From assembly GCA_963716245.1 (NCBI GenBank), contig OY970300.1, forward strand, positions 1,116,001 through 1,180,000: DNA of 64,000 nucleotides, read 5' to 3'. The stretch is from VRUE01 sp963716245. Its GTDB lineage: Bacteria > Actinomycetota > Thermoleophilia > Solirubrobacterales > 70-9. The position numbers were made by a program, and so were the translations under genes. This document shows positions 1 to 12,000 of this stretch, piece after piece. The notes beneath the pieces are model-generated. The model ran no database searches. It was not told where the DNA came from and saw nothing but the letters and a program-made list of their open reading frames with translations. Position 1 is the stretch's first letter, and the number at the start of each line of letters is the position of its first letter.

Positions 1-1
1 G

Positions 2-3000
2 GGCCTGGGCCTGCGCCCCGACTTCCTGATCGGCCACTCGATCGGGGAGATCGCCGCCGCCCACGTCGCCGGGGTGCTCAGCCTCCCCGACGCCTGCAAG
101 CTCATTGCCGCCCGCGGTCGCCTAATGGGCGAGCTGCCTGCCGGCGGGGCGATGCTCGCGGTGCAGGCGAGCGAGGCCGAGGCGGCGGAGTCGATCGCCG
201 GCCGCGAGGCCGAGATCGCGATCGCCGCGATCAACGGTCCCCGCGCCACTGTCCTCTCCGGAGAGGAGGCCGCGATCGAGGACGCCGCGGCACTCTGGAG
301 CGAGCGCGGCCGCAAGACCAAGCGCCTGGCGGTCAGCCACGCTTTCCACTCGCCGCTGATGGACCCGATGCTCGAGGAGCTCGGCCAAGTCGCCGCCGGG
401 CTCGACTACGCCGAGCCCCAGATCCCGATCGTCTCCAACCTAAGCGGGGAGGTCGCCGACCCCGCGGAGTTGGCCGACCCCGCCTATTGGGTGCGCCACG
501 CCCGCGAGGCAGTCCGCTTCGCCGATGGGGTGGCGGCGCTGGAGGCGGCCGAGGTGGGGCGCTTCCTCGAGCTGGGGCCCGACGGCGTGCTGGGGGCGAT
601 GGTGGACCAGTGCCTGAGCGAGGAGGCCGAGCGCGCGGCCCTGATCGCCCCGGCGCTTCGCTCCCGTCGCGCAGACCCCGAGGCGCTGATGCGCTTCCTG
701 GTCGAAGCCCACGCCGACGGCGTCGACCTTGACTGGTCGGCGCTCTACCCCGGCGCAAAGCGAGTCGCTCTGCCCACCTACCCCTTCCAGCGCGAGCGCT
801 TCTGGCTCGCCTCCGAGCCCGGCCCCGGCGATCTTGCCGCGGCCGGCCTGGGCGAGGCCGACCACCCTCTCCTGGGCGCCGCCGTCGAGCTGCCCGAGGA
901 GCAGGGCTGGCTCCTCACCGGTCGCATCTCGCTGGACGAGCACCCCTGGCTCGCCGATCACGCGGTCGCCGGCACGGCCCTGCTGCCCGGCACCGCCTTC
1001 CTCGAGCTCGCCCTGCACGCCGCCGAGCGGGCCGGCCTGGGTGCCATCGAGGAGCTGACCCTGGGGACGCCGCTGACCCTGGAGGAGCAGGGCACGGTGG
1101 CGCTGCAGGTCGCGGTCGGGGAGGCCGGCGAGCAGGGCGCTCGGCCGATCACGATCTCCTCGCGCTCGGGGGAGGAGGCCCCCTGGGTCCGCCACGCCGA
1201 GGGCGTCCTGGCCTCTTCTGCCGAAGCTGCCTCCGAGCCCCTGGGGCAGTGGCCGCCGGAGGGCGCCGAGCCGATCGAGGTCGAGGACATCTACGGCCGC
1301 CTCGCCGAGCTGGGCTTCGACTACGGGCCCGCCTTCCAGGGCCTCACCGCCGCCTGGCGGCGTGGGGAGGAGGTCTTCGCCGAGGTCTCCCTCGCCCCCG
1401 AGCAGCGCGAGGCCGCCGCCGGCTTCGGGGTGCACCCGGCGCTGTTGGATGCTGGCTTTCATGCTGCAGTCGAGGCCATCGCCCGGCAGCAGGGCGGCGC
1501 TCCCCTGCCCTTCTCTTTTGAGGGGGTGCGGCTCAACCGCGGTGGGGCTGAAGAGCTGCGGGTCGCGATTTCCCCAGCTGCGGCGGGGGCGGTGCAGGTG
1601 AGTGCGATGGGCCCAAGTGAGGAAGCCGTGATCGAGATCGAGACGGTGCATACCCGCCCGATCGACTTCGCCCAACTTCGTGGTGTCGCTCACTCGGATT
1701 CCCTCTTCGTCTTGCGCTGGGAGGAGATAAGCCTCGACCCCAATCCCCCTAAGCGCTTTGCTGCCCTGGGCGATCTCTCCCTGCCCAGCGCCCCCAGCCA
1801 CGCCGACCTCGCCGCCCTGCTCGAGGCAGAAGGAGAGACACCCGAGCTGGTCCTCGCCTCCCTGCAGCCCCCCGAGGCCGCGCCCCCCGAGGTGGCCCGG
1901 GCAGCTGTCGAGGCCACCCTGACGCTCCTGCAGGGCTGGCTGGCCGAGGAGCGCCTCGCCGCCTCACGGCTCTGCTTGATCACCAGGGGAGCGGTCGCCG
2001 TCGACGCCGAGGAGGCCCCCGACCCGGCCGCCGCCGCGATCTGGGGCCTGGTGCGCTCGGCCCAGTCCGAGCACCCGGGCCGCTTCGCCTTGGTCGACCT
2101 CGACGCCGAGCAGGCCTCCCTGGCGCTCCTGCCCGCCGCCGCGATCGGCGAGGAGCCCCAGCTCGCCCTGCGCGGCGGGGTGGCCCTGGCACCGCGGCTG
2201 GCGCCGATGCCCGCATCCGAGGAGGGGCAGCCGCCCGCCCTCGACCCCGACTCCACCACCTTGATCACCGGCGGCACCGGCGGCCTCGGCAGCCTCATCG
2301 CCCGCCACCTGGTCGAGGCCCACGGCGCCCGCCACCTGCTGCTCGCCAGCCGGAGCGGCCCCGAGGCCGAGGGCGCCGCCGAGCTGCGCGCCGAGCTCGA
2401 GGCCCTGGGCGCCGAGGTGCAGATCGCCGCCTGCGACGTCGCCGACAGGCAGCAGCTGGCGACCCTGCTCGACTCGATCCCCCAAGAACACCCTCTGGGT
2501 GCGGTGATCCACACCGCCGGTGTCCTCGACGACGGCACGATCGAGGCGCTTGACCCCGAGCGCATCGAGCGGGTCTTCGCCCCCAAGGTCGACGCCGCCT
2601 GGAACCTGCACGAGCTGACGGCCGACCTGGGCCTCTCCGCCTTCATCCTCTTTTCCTCTGCGGCAGGTCTTCTTGGAGGGGCTGGCCAGGGCAACTACGC
2701 CGCCGCCAATGCCTTCCTCGATGCCCTCGCAGGGCACCGCCGGGCGAGTGGCCTCCCCGCGATCTCGATGGCGTGGGGCCTTTGGGAGCGGGAGACGGGG
2801 ATGGCGGGGGAGGCGAGTGACGCTGAGATCCTCCAGCTACGCCAGCAGATCCGCGCTCGTTTGGGCTTCTCCCCGATTTCCTCCCAGCACGGCCTCGAAC
2901 TCTTCGACGCGGCTTGGACCTGCGGCGAGCCCCTGGCCACGCCAGTGCAGTTCGATAGGGGTGCGCTTCGCGCTCGCGCTTCCTCGGGCTTCCTCGGGCC

Positions 3001-6000
3001 GATGTTGCGCTCTCTCGTTCGCGCTCCCACTCGGCGTGCAGCCACCGGCTCGCTGGCGGCCAAGCTCGTCTCCCTGCCCGAGGTCGAGCGCGAGGATGCG
3101 GTGCTCGAGTTGGTTCTGGCCGAGGTTGCGGCGGTGCTGGGTCACGCATCGGCGGACAAGATCGATCCCGAGAAGGCGTTCAAGGACCTCGGCTTCGACT
3201 CGCTCGCCGCCGTGGAGTTGCGCAACCGGCTGAACGCGGTGACTGGGCTGCGGCTGCCCGCCACGCTCGTATTCGACTATCCGACTTCCGAGGCGTTGGT
3301 CAGCCACCTGCTCGGACAGGGGACCGCAAGCGGAACTACCCCCCGCGCGATCGTCAGGGCCGAGGCCACGCAGGAGCCCATCGCGATCGTCGGCATGGCC
3401 TGCCGCTACCCCGGCGGGGTCTCCTCGCCGGCGCAGCTCTGGGAGCTGGTCGCATCGGGCACCGACGCGATCTCGGGGTTCCCCACCGATCGCGGCTGGG
3501 ACCTGGAGCGGCTCTATGACCCCGACCCGGACCGGCTCGGGAAGAGCTACACCCGCCACGGCGGCTTCCTGCACGACGCCGCAGACTTCGACCCCGGCTT
3601 CTTCTCGATCAGCCCGCGCGAGGCGCTGGCGATGGATCCCCAGCAGCGGCTCTTGCTGGAGGCGGCTTGGGAGGCCCTGGAGGACGCTGGGATCGACCCC
3701 GCTTCGCTGCGCGGGAGCGAGGCCGGGGTCTTCGCGGGGGTGATGCACCATGACTATGGCTGGGCGCTGGAGGGGGTTCCGTCGGAGCTTGAGGGCAACG
3801 TCGCCACGGGAGGCACGAGCAGTCCGGTCACCGGCCGGGTCTCCTATTCGCTCGGATTGGAGGGACCCGCGGTCAGCGTCGACACTGCCTGCTCCTCCTC
3901 GCTGGTCGCCATGCACCTGGCGATCCAATCCCTCCGCCACGGCGAATGTACGTTGGCGATAGCGGGAGGTACCACGGTGCTGGCAACGCCCGGCGTCTTC
4001 GTCGGCTTCAGTCGGCAGCGCGCCCTGTCGGCAGACGGTCGTTGTAAGTCGTTCTCCGATGCCGCCGACGGAGTGGGGTTCGGCGAGGGCACGGGGATTG
4101 TGGTCCTCGAGCGCCTCTCCGACGCGCGGGCAAACGGCCACGAGATCCTCGCCGTGGTCCGCGGCTCGGCGGTCAACCAGGACGGCGCCTCCAACGGGCT
4201 CACCGCCCCCAACGGCCCCTCCCAGGAGCGGGTGATCCGCCAGGCGCTCGCCAACGCCGGGGTTGGTCCCGCCGATGTCGACGCGGTCGAGGGGCACGGC
4301 ACCGGCACCACCCTGGGCGACCCGATCGAGGCCCAGGCGCTGCTCGCCACCTATGGGCAGGGGCGCGAGAACGGCCCGCTTTGGTTGGGCTCTGTGAAGT
4401 CCAACATCGGCCACACCCAGGCAGCGGCCGGCGTCGCCGGCGTGATCAAGATGGTGAAAGCGCTAGAGCACCGCCTTCTGCCGCGCACGCTACATGTGGA
4501 CGAACCCTCTTCACATGTCGACTGGTTGGCCGGCGAGATCGAGCTGCTGAGCGAGGAGTGCCCCTGGGAGGCGAACGGACACCCGCGTCGCGTCGGAGTG
4601 AGTTCATTCGGCGCGAGCGGCACCAACGCCCACCTGATCCTCGAGGAGGCGCCGGCCCCCGTCGAGGCTGAGGCCGAGGAGGAGGCTCTGCCCCCGCCCC
4701 TGAGCGGGGCCCTCGCCCTGCCGCTCTCGGCCAAGACCGAGCCCGCCCTGCGCGCGGGGGCCGAGCGCCTGGCGGCGCACCTGCGCGAGCATCCCGAGCT
4801 CTCTCCTGTCGACGTCGCCTTCTCGCTTGCCACCACGCGCTCGCTGTTCGAGCGCCGCGCCGTGGTGACCGGCCCCGACCGCGAGGAGCTGTTGGCCGGC
4901 CTCGACGCCCTGGCCATTGGCGAGCCCACCCCCGCCACCGCGACCGGCAGGGCGCGGGCGGCGAAGACCGCCTTCATGTTCACCGGCCAGGGCGCCCAGC
5001 GCCCGGGGATGGGGGAGGGGCTCTACGCGGCCTCGCCGCCTTTCGCCGCGGCCTTCGAGGAGGTCTGCGCCGCCTTCGACCCCCACCTCGGGCGCTCCCT
5101 GAAGGAGCTGGTGTTTGCCGCCAAGGGCTCCGAAGAAGCGGCCCTCCTCGACCGCACCGAGTTCACCCAGCCGGCCCTCTTCGCCCTCGAGGTGGCGCTC
5201 TTCCGCCTGCTCGAGGGCCTGGGCCTGCGCCCCGACTTCCTGATCGGCCACTCGATCGGGGAGATCGCCGCCGCCCACGTCGCCGGGGTGCTCAGCCTCC
5301 CCGACGCCGCCACCCTGGTCGCCGCCCGCGGGCGGCTGATGGGGGAGCTGCCCGCCGGCGGGGCGATGGTCGCGGTGCAAGCGAGCGAGGCCGAGGCGGC
5401 GGAGTCGATCGCCGGCCGCGAGGCCGAGATCGCGATCGCCGCGATCAACGGTCCCCGCGCCACCGTCCTCTCCGGAGAGGAGGCCGCGATCGAGGACGCC
5501 GCGGCGCTCTGGAGCGAGCGCGGGCGCAAGACCAAGCGCCTGGCGGTCAGCCACGCTTTCCACTCGCCGCTGATGGACCCGATGCTGGCCGAGTTCGAGG
5601 CGATAGCCGCAAAGCTCGACTACGCCGAGCCCCGGATCCCGATCGTCTCCGCTCTCACTGGGGAGATCCTGACCCCCGAGCAGGCTGCAAGCCCCACCTA
5701 CTGGGTGCGCCACGCCCGCGAGGCAGTCCGCTTCGCTGATGGGGTGGCGGCGCTGGAGGCAGCCGAGGTGGGGCGCTTCCTCGAGCTGGGGCCCGACGGC
5801 GTGCTGGGGGCGATGGTGGACCAGTGCCTGAGCGAGGAGGCCGAGCGCGAGGTCCTGATCGCCCCGGCGCTTCGCTCCCGCCGCTCCGACCCCGAGGCGC
5901 TGATGCGCTTCCTGGCGGCGGCCCACGCCGCCGGCGCCGACATCGACTGGTCGAGGCTCTACCCCCACGGCAAGCGGGTCGCTCTGCCCACCTACCCCTT

Positions 6001-9000
6001 CCAGCGCGAGCGCTTCTGGCTCGCCTCCGAGCGCGGCCCCGGCGATCTTGCCGCGGCCGGCCTCGCCGCGGCCGACCACCCTCTCCTGGGCGCCGCCGTC
6101 GAGCTGCCCGAGGAGCAGGGCTGGCTCCTCACCGGTCGCATCTCGCTGGACGAGCACCCCTGGCTCGCCGACCACGCCGTCGCCGGCACGGCCCTGCTGC
6201 CCGGCACCGCCTTCGTCGAGCTCGCCCTGCACGCCGCCGAGCGGGCCGGTCTGGGTGCCGTCGAGGAGCTGACCCTGCAGGCCCCGCTGACCCTGCACGA
6301 GCAGGGCACGGTGGCGCTGCAGGTCGCGGTCGGGGAGGCCGGCGAGCAGGGCGCCCGGCCGATCACGATCTCCTCGCGCTCGGGGGAGGAGGCCCCCTGG
6401 GTCCGCCACGCCGAGGGCACCCTCGCCGCCGCCGAGAGCACCGCGCCCGAGCCCCTGGGGCAGTGGCCGCCGGAGGGCGCCGAGCCGATCGAGGTCGAAG
6501 ACGTCTACGGCCGCCTCGCCGAGCTGGGCTTCGACTACGGGCCCGCCTTCCAGGGCCTCACCGCCGCCTGGCGGCGTGGGGAGGAGGTCTTCGCCGAGGT
6601 CTCCCTCGCCCCCGAGCAGCGCGAGGCCGCCGCCGGCTTCGGGGTGCACCCGGCGCTGTTGGATGCCGCTCTGCATGCCGGCGCCTGGGCGGCGCTGGAG
6701 GACGGCGAGGGGCAGATCAAGCTGCCCTTCAGCTGGAACGACGTCTCGCTGCACGCGCTCGGCGCCGCCGAGCTGCGGGTGAAGATCACCCCGAGCACCG
6801 AGGGGCTCTCCCTCCTCGCCTACGACCAGGCAGGCACCATGGCGGCGGGCGTCGGCTCCCTGCTCGTCCGCCCGATCGACCCCGCCCAGCTGCAGGGTGC
6901 CCGCCGCAGCGACTCCCTCTTCGCCCTGGAGTGGGTCGAGGCTCCCCTGGCCGACGCCAACGGCTCTGAGCCGCCGACCATCGCCATGATCGGAGCGCTC
7001 GAGACCCCCGGCGCCCCCAGCCATCCCGACCTGGCCGCCCTGCTGGGCTCCTTGGAGGAGGACCCTCCGGGGCTGGTCTTGGTCGAGCTTGCCGAGGCGA
7101 AAGACGCCGACCCCGCTGCCGCCGCCCATGCCGCCACCGCCGAGGCCCTGGCGCTGCTGCAGGGTTGGCTGGCCGAGGAGCGCCTTGCCGCCTCGCGGCT
7201 CTGCTTGATCACCAGGGGAGCGGTCGCCGTCGACGCCGAGGAGGCCCCCGACCCGGCCGCCGCCGCGATCTGGGGCCTGGTGCGCTCGGCCCAGTCCGAG
7301 CACCCGGGCCGCTTCATGCTTCTTGATGTCGATGGGGAGGAGGCCTCCCTGGCGCTCCTGCCCGCCGCCGCAATCGGCGAGGAGCCCCAGCTCGCCCTGC
7401 GCGGCGGGGTGGCCCTGGCGCCGCGGTTGGCGCCGATGCCCGCATCCGAGGAGGGGCAGCCGCCCGCCCTCGACCCCGACTCCACCACCTTGATCACCGG
7501 CGGCACCGGTGGCCTCGGCAGCCTCATAGCCCGTCACCTGGTCGAGGCTCACGACGCCCGCCACCTACTGCTCGCCAGCCGGAGCGGCCCCGAGGCCGAG
7601 GGCGCCGCCGAGCTGCGCGCCGAGCTCGAGGCCCTGGGCGCCGAGGTGCAGATCGCCGCCTGCGACGTCGCCGACAGGCAGCAGCTGGCGACCCTGCTCG
7701 ACTCGATCCCCCAAGAACACCCTCTGGGTGCGGTGATCCACACCGCCGGTGTCCTCGACGACGGCACGATCGAGGCGCTTGACCCCGAGCGCATCGAGCG
7801 GGTCTTCGCCCCCAAGGTCGACGCCGCCTGGAACCTGCACGAGCTGACGGTTGTCCACGAGCTCTCCGCTTTCGTCCTCTTCTCCTCGGCTGCGGGCCTG
7901 CTCGGTGGTGCCGGTCAGGGCAACTACGCCGCCGCCAACGCCTTCCTCGATGCGCTCGCCGAGCGCCGCCGAGCGAGTGGCCTCACCGCGATCTCGATGG
8001 CGTGGGGCCTTTGGGAGCGGGAGACGGGGATGGCGGGGGAGGCGAGTGACGCTGAGATCCTCCAGCTGCGCCAGCAGATTCGCGCCCGTCTGGGGTTCTC
8101 GCCGATTTCCTCCCAGCATGGCCTCGAACTCTTCGACGCGGCTTGGGCCTGCGGCGAGCCCCTGGCCGCGCCGGCGGAGTTCGACAGGACCGCCCTTCGC
8201 ACGCGGGCCTCATCAGGCTTCCTTCCCCCGCTCTTGCGCTCCTTGGTCCGCGTCCCCGCCCGGCGTGCCGCCGCCGGCTCATTGGCGGCGAAGCTCGCTT
8301 CCCTGCCGGAGGGTGAGCGCGAGGAGGCCGTGCGAGATCTGGTCCTGGCCGAGGTGGCGGCGGTGCTGGGGCATGCCTCCGCCGACCTCGTAGACCCCGC
8401 CAAGTCCTTCAAGGACCTCGGCTTCGACTCTCTCGCTGCAGTGGAGATGCGCAACCGGTTCAACGTGGTGACCGGCCTGCGGCTTCCCGCCACGCTTGTG
8501 TTCGACTATCCGAGTCCGACTGCGCTGGTCGGCTACCTGCTCGAGGAGGCGACCGCGAGCGGAACTGCCCCCCGCGTGATCGTCAGGGCCGAGGCGACGC
8601 AGGAGCCCATCGCGATCGTCGGCATGGCCTGCCGCTACCCCGGCGGGGTCTCCTCGCCGGCGCAGCTCTGGGAGCTGGTCGCCTCGGGCGCCGACGCGAT
8701 CTCGGAGTTCCCCACCGACCGCGGCTGGGATCTGGAGCGGCTCTATGACTCCGACCCGGATCACCCCGGCACCACCTATGGGACTGGGGGCGGGTTCTTC
8801 GAAGATGCGACGCGATTCGACCCCGGCTTCTTCGGGATCGGTGGTCGCGAGGCGCTGACGATGGATCCCCAGCAGCGGCTGATGCTGGAGGCGGCGTGGG
8901 AAGCCTTCGAGAACGCGGGGATCGACCCCGTCTCACTGCGCGGCAGCCAGACGGGGGTCTTCGCGGGGATGATGGTCCAGGAATACGGCCCGAGCTTGAG

Positions 9001-12000
9001 CGCGACCTCCGAGGAGCTTGAGGGCTACGTGATGACCGGGCTGTCGCTGAGCGTCGCCTCCGGCCGGGTCGCCTACCTGCTCGGCCTGCAGGGCCCGGCG
9101 ATGACGGTCGACACTGCTTGCTCCTCGTCGTTGGTCGCCATGCACCTGGCAAGCCAGGCGCTGCGCAGCGGGGACTGCACCTTGGCCCTGGCCGGCGGCG
9201 TCACCGTCATCCCCACGCCGAGGATGTTCGTCGAGTTCGCGCGCCAGCGCGGCCTTTCCGCAGACGGACGCTGCAAGTCCTACGCCGAGACCGCCGACGG
9301 CGTCGGCTGGTCAGAGGGGGCGGGCCTGGTGGTCCTCGAGCGCCTCTCCGACGCGCGGGCAAACGGCCACGAGGTCCTCGCCGTGGTCCGCGGCTCGGCC
9401 GTCAACCAGGACGGCGCCTCCAACGGGCTCACCGCCCCCAACGGCCCCTCCCAGGAGCGGGTGATCCGCCAGGCGCTCGCCAACGCAGGCCTCTCCGCCG
9501 CCGATGTCGACGCGGTCGAGGGCCACGGCACCGGCACCACCCTGGGCGACCCGATCGAGGCCCAGGCGCTGCTGGCCACCTATGGGCAGGGGCGCGAGAA
9601 CGGCCCGCTGGCGCTCGGCTCGATCAAGTCGAACATCGGCCACACGGTCGCCGCCGCCGGAGTCGCCGGCGTGATCAAGATGGTCGAAGCGATGCGCCAC
9701 GGGGTGCTGCCCCGCAGCCTGCACGCCGATGAGCCCTCTTCTCACGTCGACTGGTCGGCCGGCGAGGTCGAGCTGCTGGGCGAGGAGCGCGCCTGGCCGG
9801 TGGAGGAGGGGAGGTCCCGCCGCGCCGGCATCTCCTCCTTCGGGATCAGCGGCACCAACGCCCACCTGATCCTCGAGGAGGCGTCTGCCCCCATCGAGGC
9901 TGGAGCCCCGGAGGAGGAGCCCTCGGCTCCGCCCCTCAGCTCCGTCCTCGCCCTGCCGCTCTCGGCCAAGACCGAGCCCGCCCTGCGCGCCGGGGCCGAG
10001 CGCCTGGCGGCGCACCTGCGGGCAGACCCCGAGCTCTCTCCTGTCGACGTCGCCTTCTCGCTCGCCACCACGCGCTCGCTCTTTGAGCACCGCGCCGTGG
10101 TGACCGTCCCCGACCGCCAGGCACTGCTGGCCGGCCTCGATGCGTTGGCGGGGGGCGAGCCCTCCGCGGCCACTGTCCTGGGCAGAGCCAGGCAGACCAA
10201 GCTCGCCTTCATGTTCACCGGCCAGGGCGCCCAGCGCCCGGGGATGGGCGCCGAGCTAGCCGCCGCCTCGCCCGTCTTCGCCACCGCACTGGAGGAGGTC
10301 TGCGCCCCCTTCGAGCCGCACCTGGGGCGGCCACTACGCGACCTGCTCTTCGCTTCCGAGGGCAGTGAGGAGGCCGAGCTTCTGGACCGCACCGAGTTCA
10401 CCCAGCCGGCCCTCTTCGCCCTCGAGGTGGCGCTCTTCCGCCTGCTCGAGGGCCTGGGCCTGCGCCCCGACTTCCTGATCGGCCACTCGATCGGGGAGAT
10501 CGCCGCCGCCCACGTCGCCGGGGTGCTCAGCCTCCCCGACGCCGCCACCCTGGTCGCCGCCCGCGGGCGGCTGATGGGGGAGCTGCCGCCCGGCGGGGCG
10601 ATGGTCGCGCTCGAGGCCAGCGAGGCCGAGGTCGCTGAGGCCCTGCAGGGCCGCGAGGAGCTGGCGATCGCCGCGATCAACGGCCACCGCGCCACCGTCA
10701 TCTCCGGTGCCGAGCAAGCGGCGCTGGCGGTCCAGGCCGACTTCGAGGCCCGCGGCCGCCGCAGCAAGCGCCTCGCTGTCTCCCACGCTTTCCACTCGCC
10801 CCTGATCGAGCCGATGCTGGCTGAGTTCAAAGAGGTGGCGGCGGGGCTCGACTTCAACCCGCCCCGGATCCCGATCGTCTCCACGCTGACCGGTGAGCCG
10901 CTGAGCGCCGAGCAGGCCACCGACCCGGCCTACTGGGTGCGCCAGGCGCGTGAGGGCGTCCGCTTCGCCGATGCCCTCGCCGCCCTCGCCGAGCAGGGCG
11001 TCACCGCCCTGGTTGAGATCGGCCCCGACGCGGCGCTCACCCCGATGGCGGCCGAGACGCTGGACGGTGAGGGATCGGTCGCGATCGCCACCTTGCGCGC
11101 CGGGCAGGGCGAGCCCGAGGCCCTCGCCGCCGCCCTCGCCCGCGCCCACGCCGCCGGCGCCGACATCGACTGGTCGAGGCTCTACCCCCACGGCAAGCGG
11201 GTCGCTCTGCCCACCTACCCCTTCCAGCGCGAGCGCTTCTGGCTCGCCTCCGAGCGCGGCCCCGGCGATCTTGCCGCGGCCGGCCTCGCCGCGGCCGACC
11301 ACCCTCTCCTGGGCGCCGCCGTCGAGCTGCCCGAGGAGCAGGGCTGGCTCCTCACCGGTCGCATCTCGCTGGACGAGCACCCCTGGCTCGCCGACCACGC
11401 CGTCGCCGGCACGGCCCTGCTGCCCGGCACCGCCTTCGTCGAGCTCGCCCTGCACGCCGCCGAGCGGGCCGGTCTGGGTGCCGTCGAGGAGCTGACCCTG
11501 CAGGCCCCGCTGACCCTGCACGAGCAGGGCACGGTGGCGCTGCAGGTCGCGGTCGGGGAGGCCGGCGAGCAGGGCGCCCGGCCGATCACGATCTCCTCGC
11601 GCTCGGGGGAGGAGGCCCCCTGGGTCCGCCACGCCGAGGGCACCCTCGCCGCCGCCGAGAGCACCGCGCCCGAGCCCCTGGGGCAGTGGCCGCCGGAGGG
11701 CGCCGAGCCGATCGAGGTCGAAGACGTCTACGGCCGCCTCGCCGAGCTGGGCTTCGACTACGGGCCCGCCTTCCAGGGCCTCACCGCCGCCTGGCGGCGT
11801 GGGGAGGAGGTCTTCGCCGAGGTCTCCCTCGCCCCCGAGCAGCGCGAGGCCGCCGCCGGCTTCGGGGTGCACCCGGCGCTGTTGGATGCCGCTCTGCATG
11901 CCGGCGCCTGGGCGGCGCTGGAGGACGGCGAGGGGCAGATCAAGCTGCCCTTCAGCTGGAACGACGTCTCGCTGCACGCGCTCGGCGCCGCCGAGCTGCG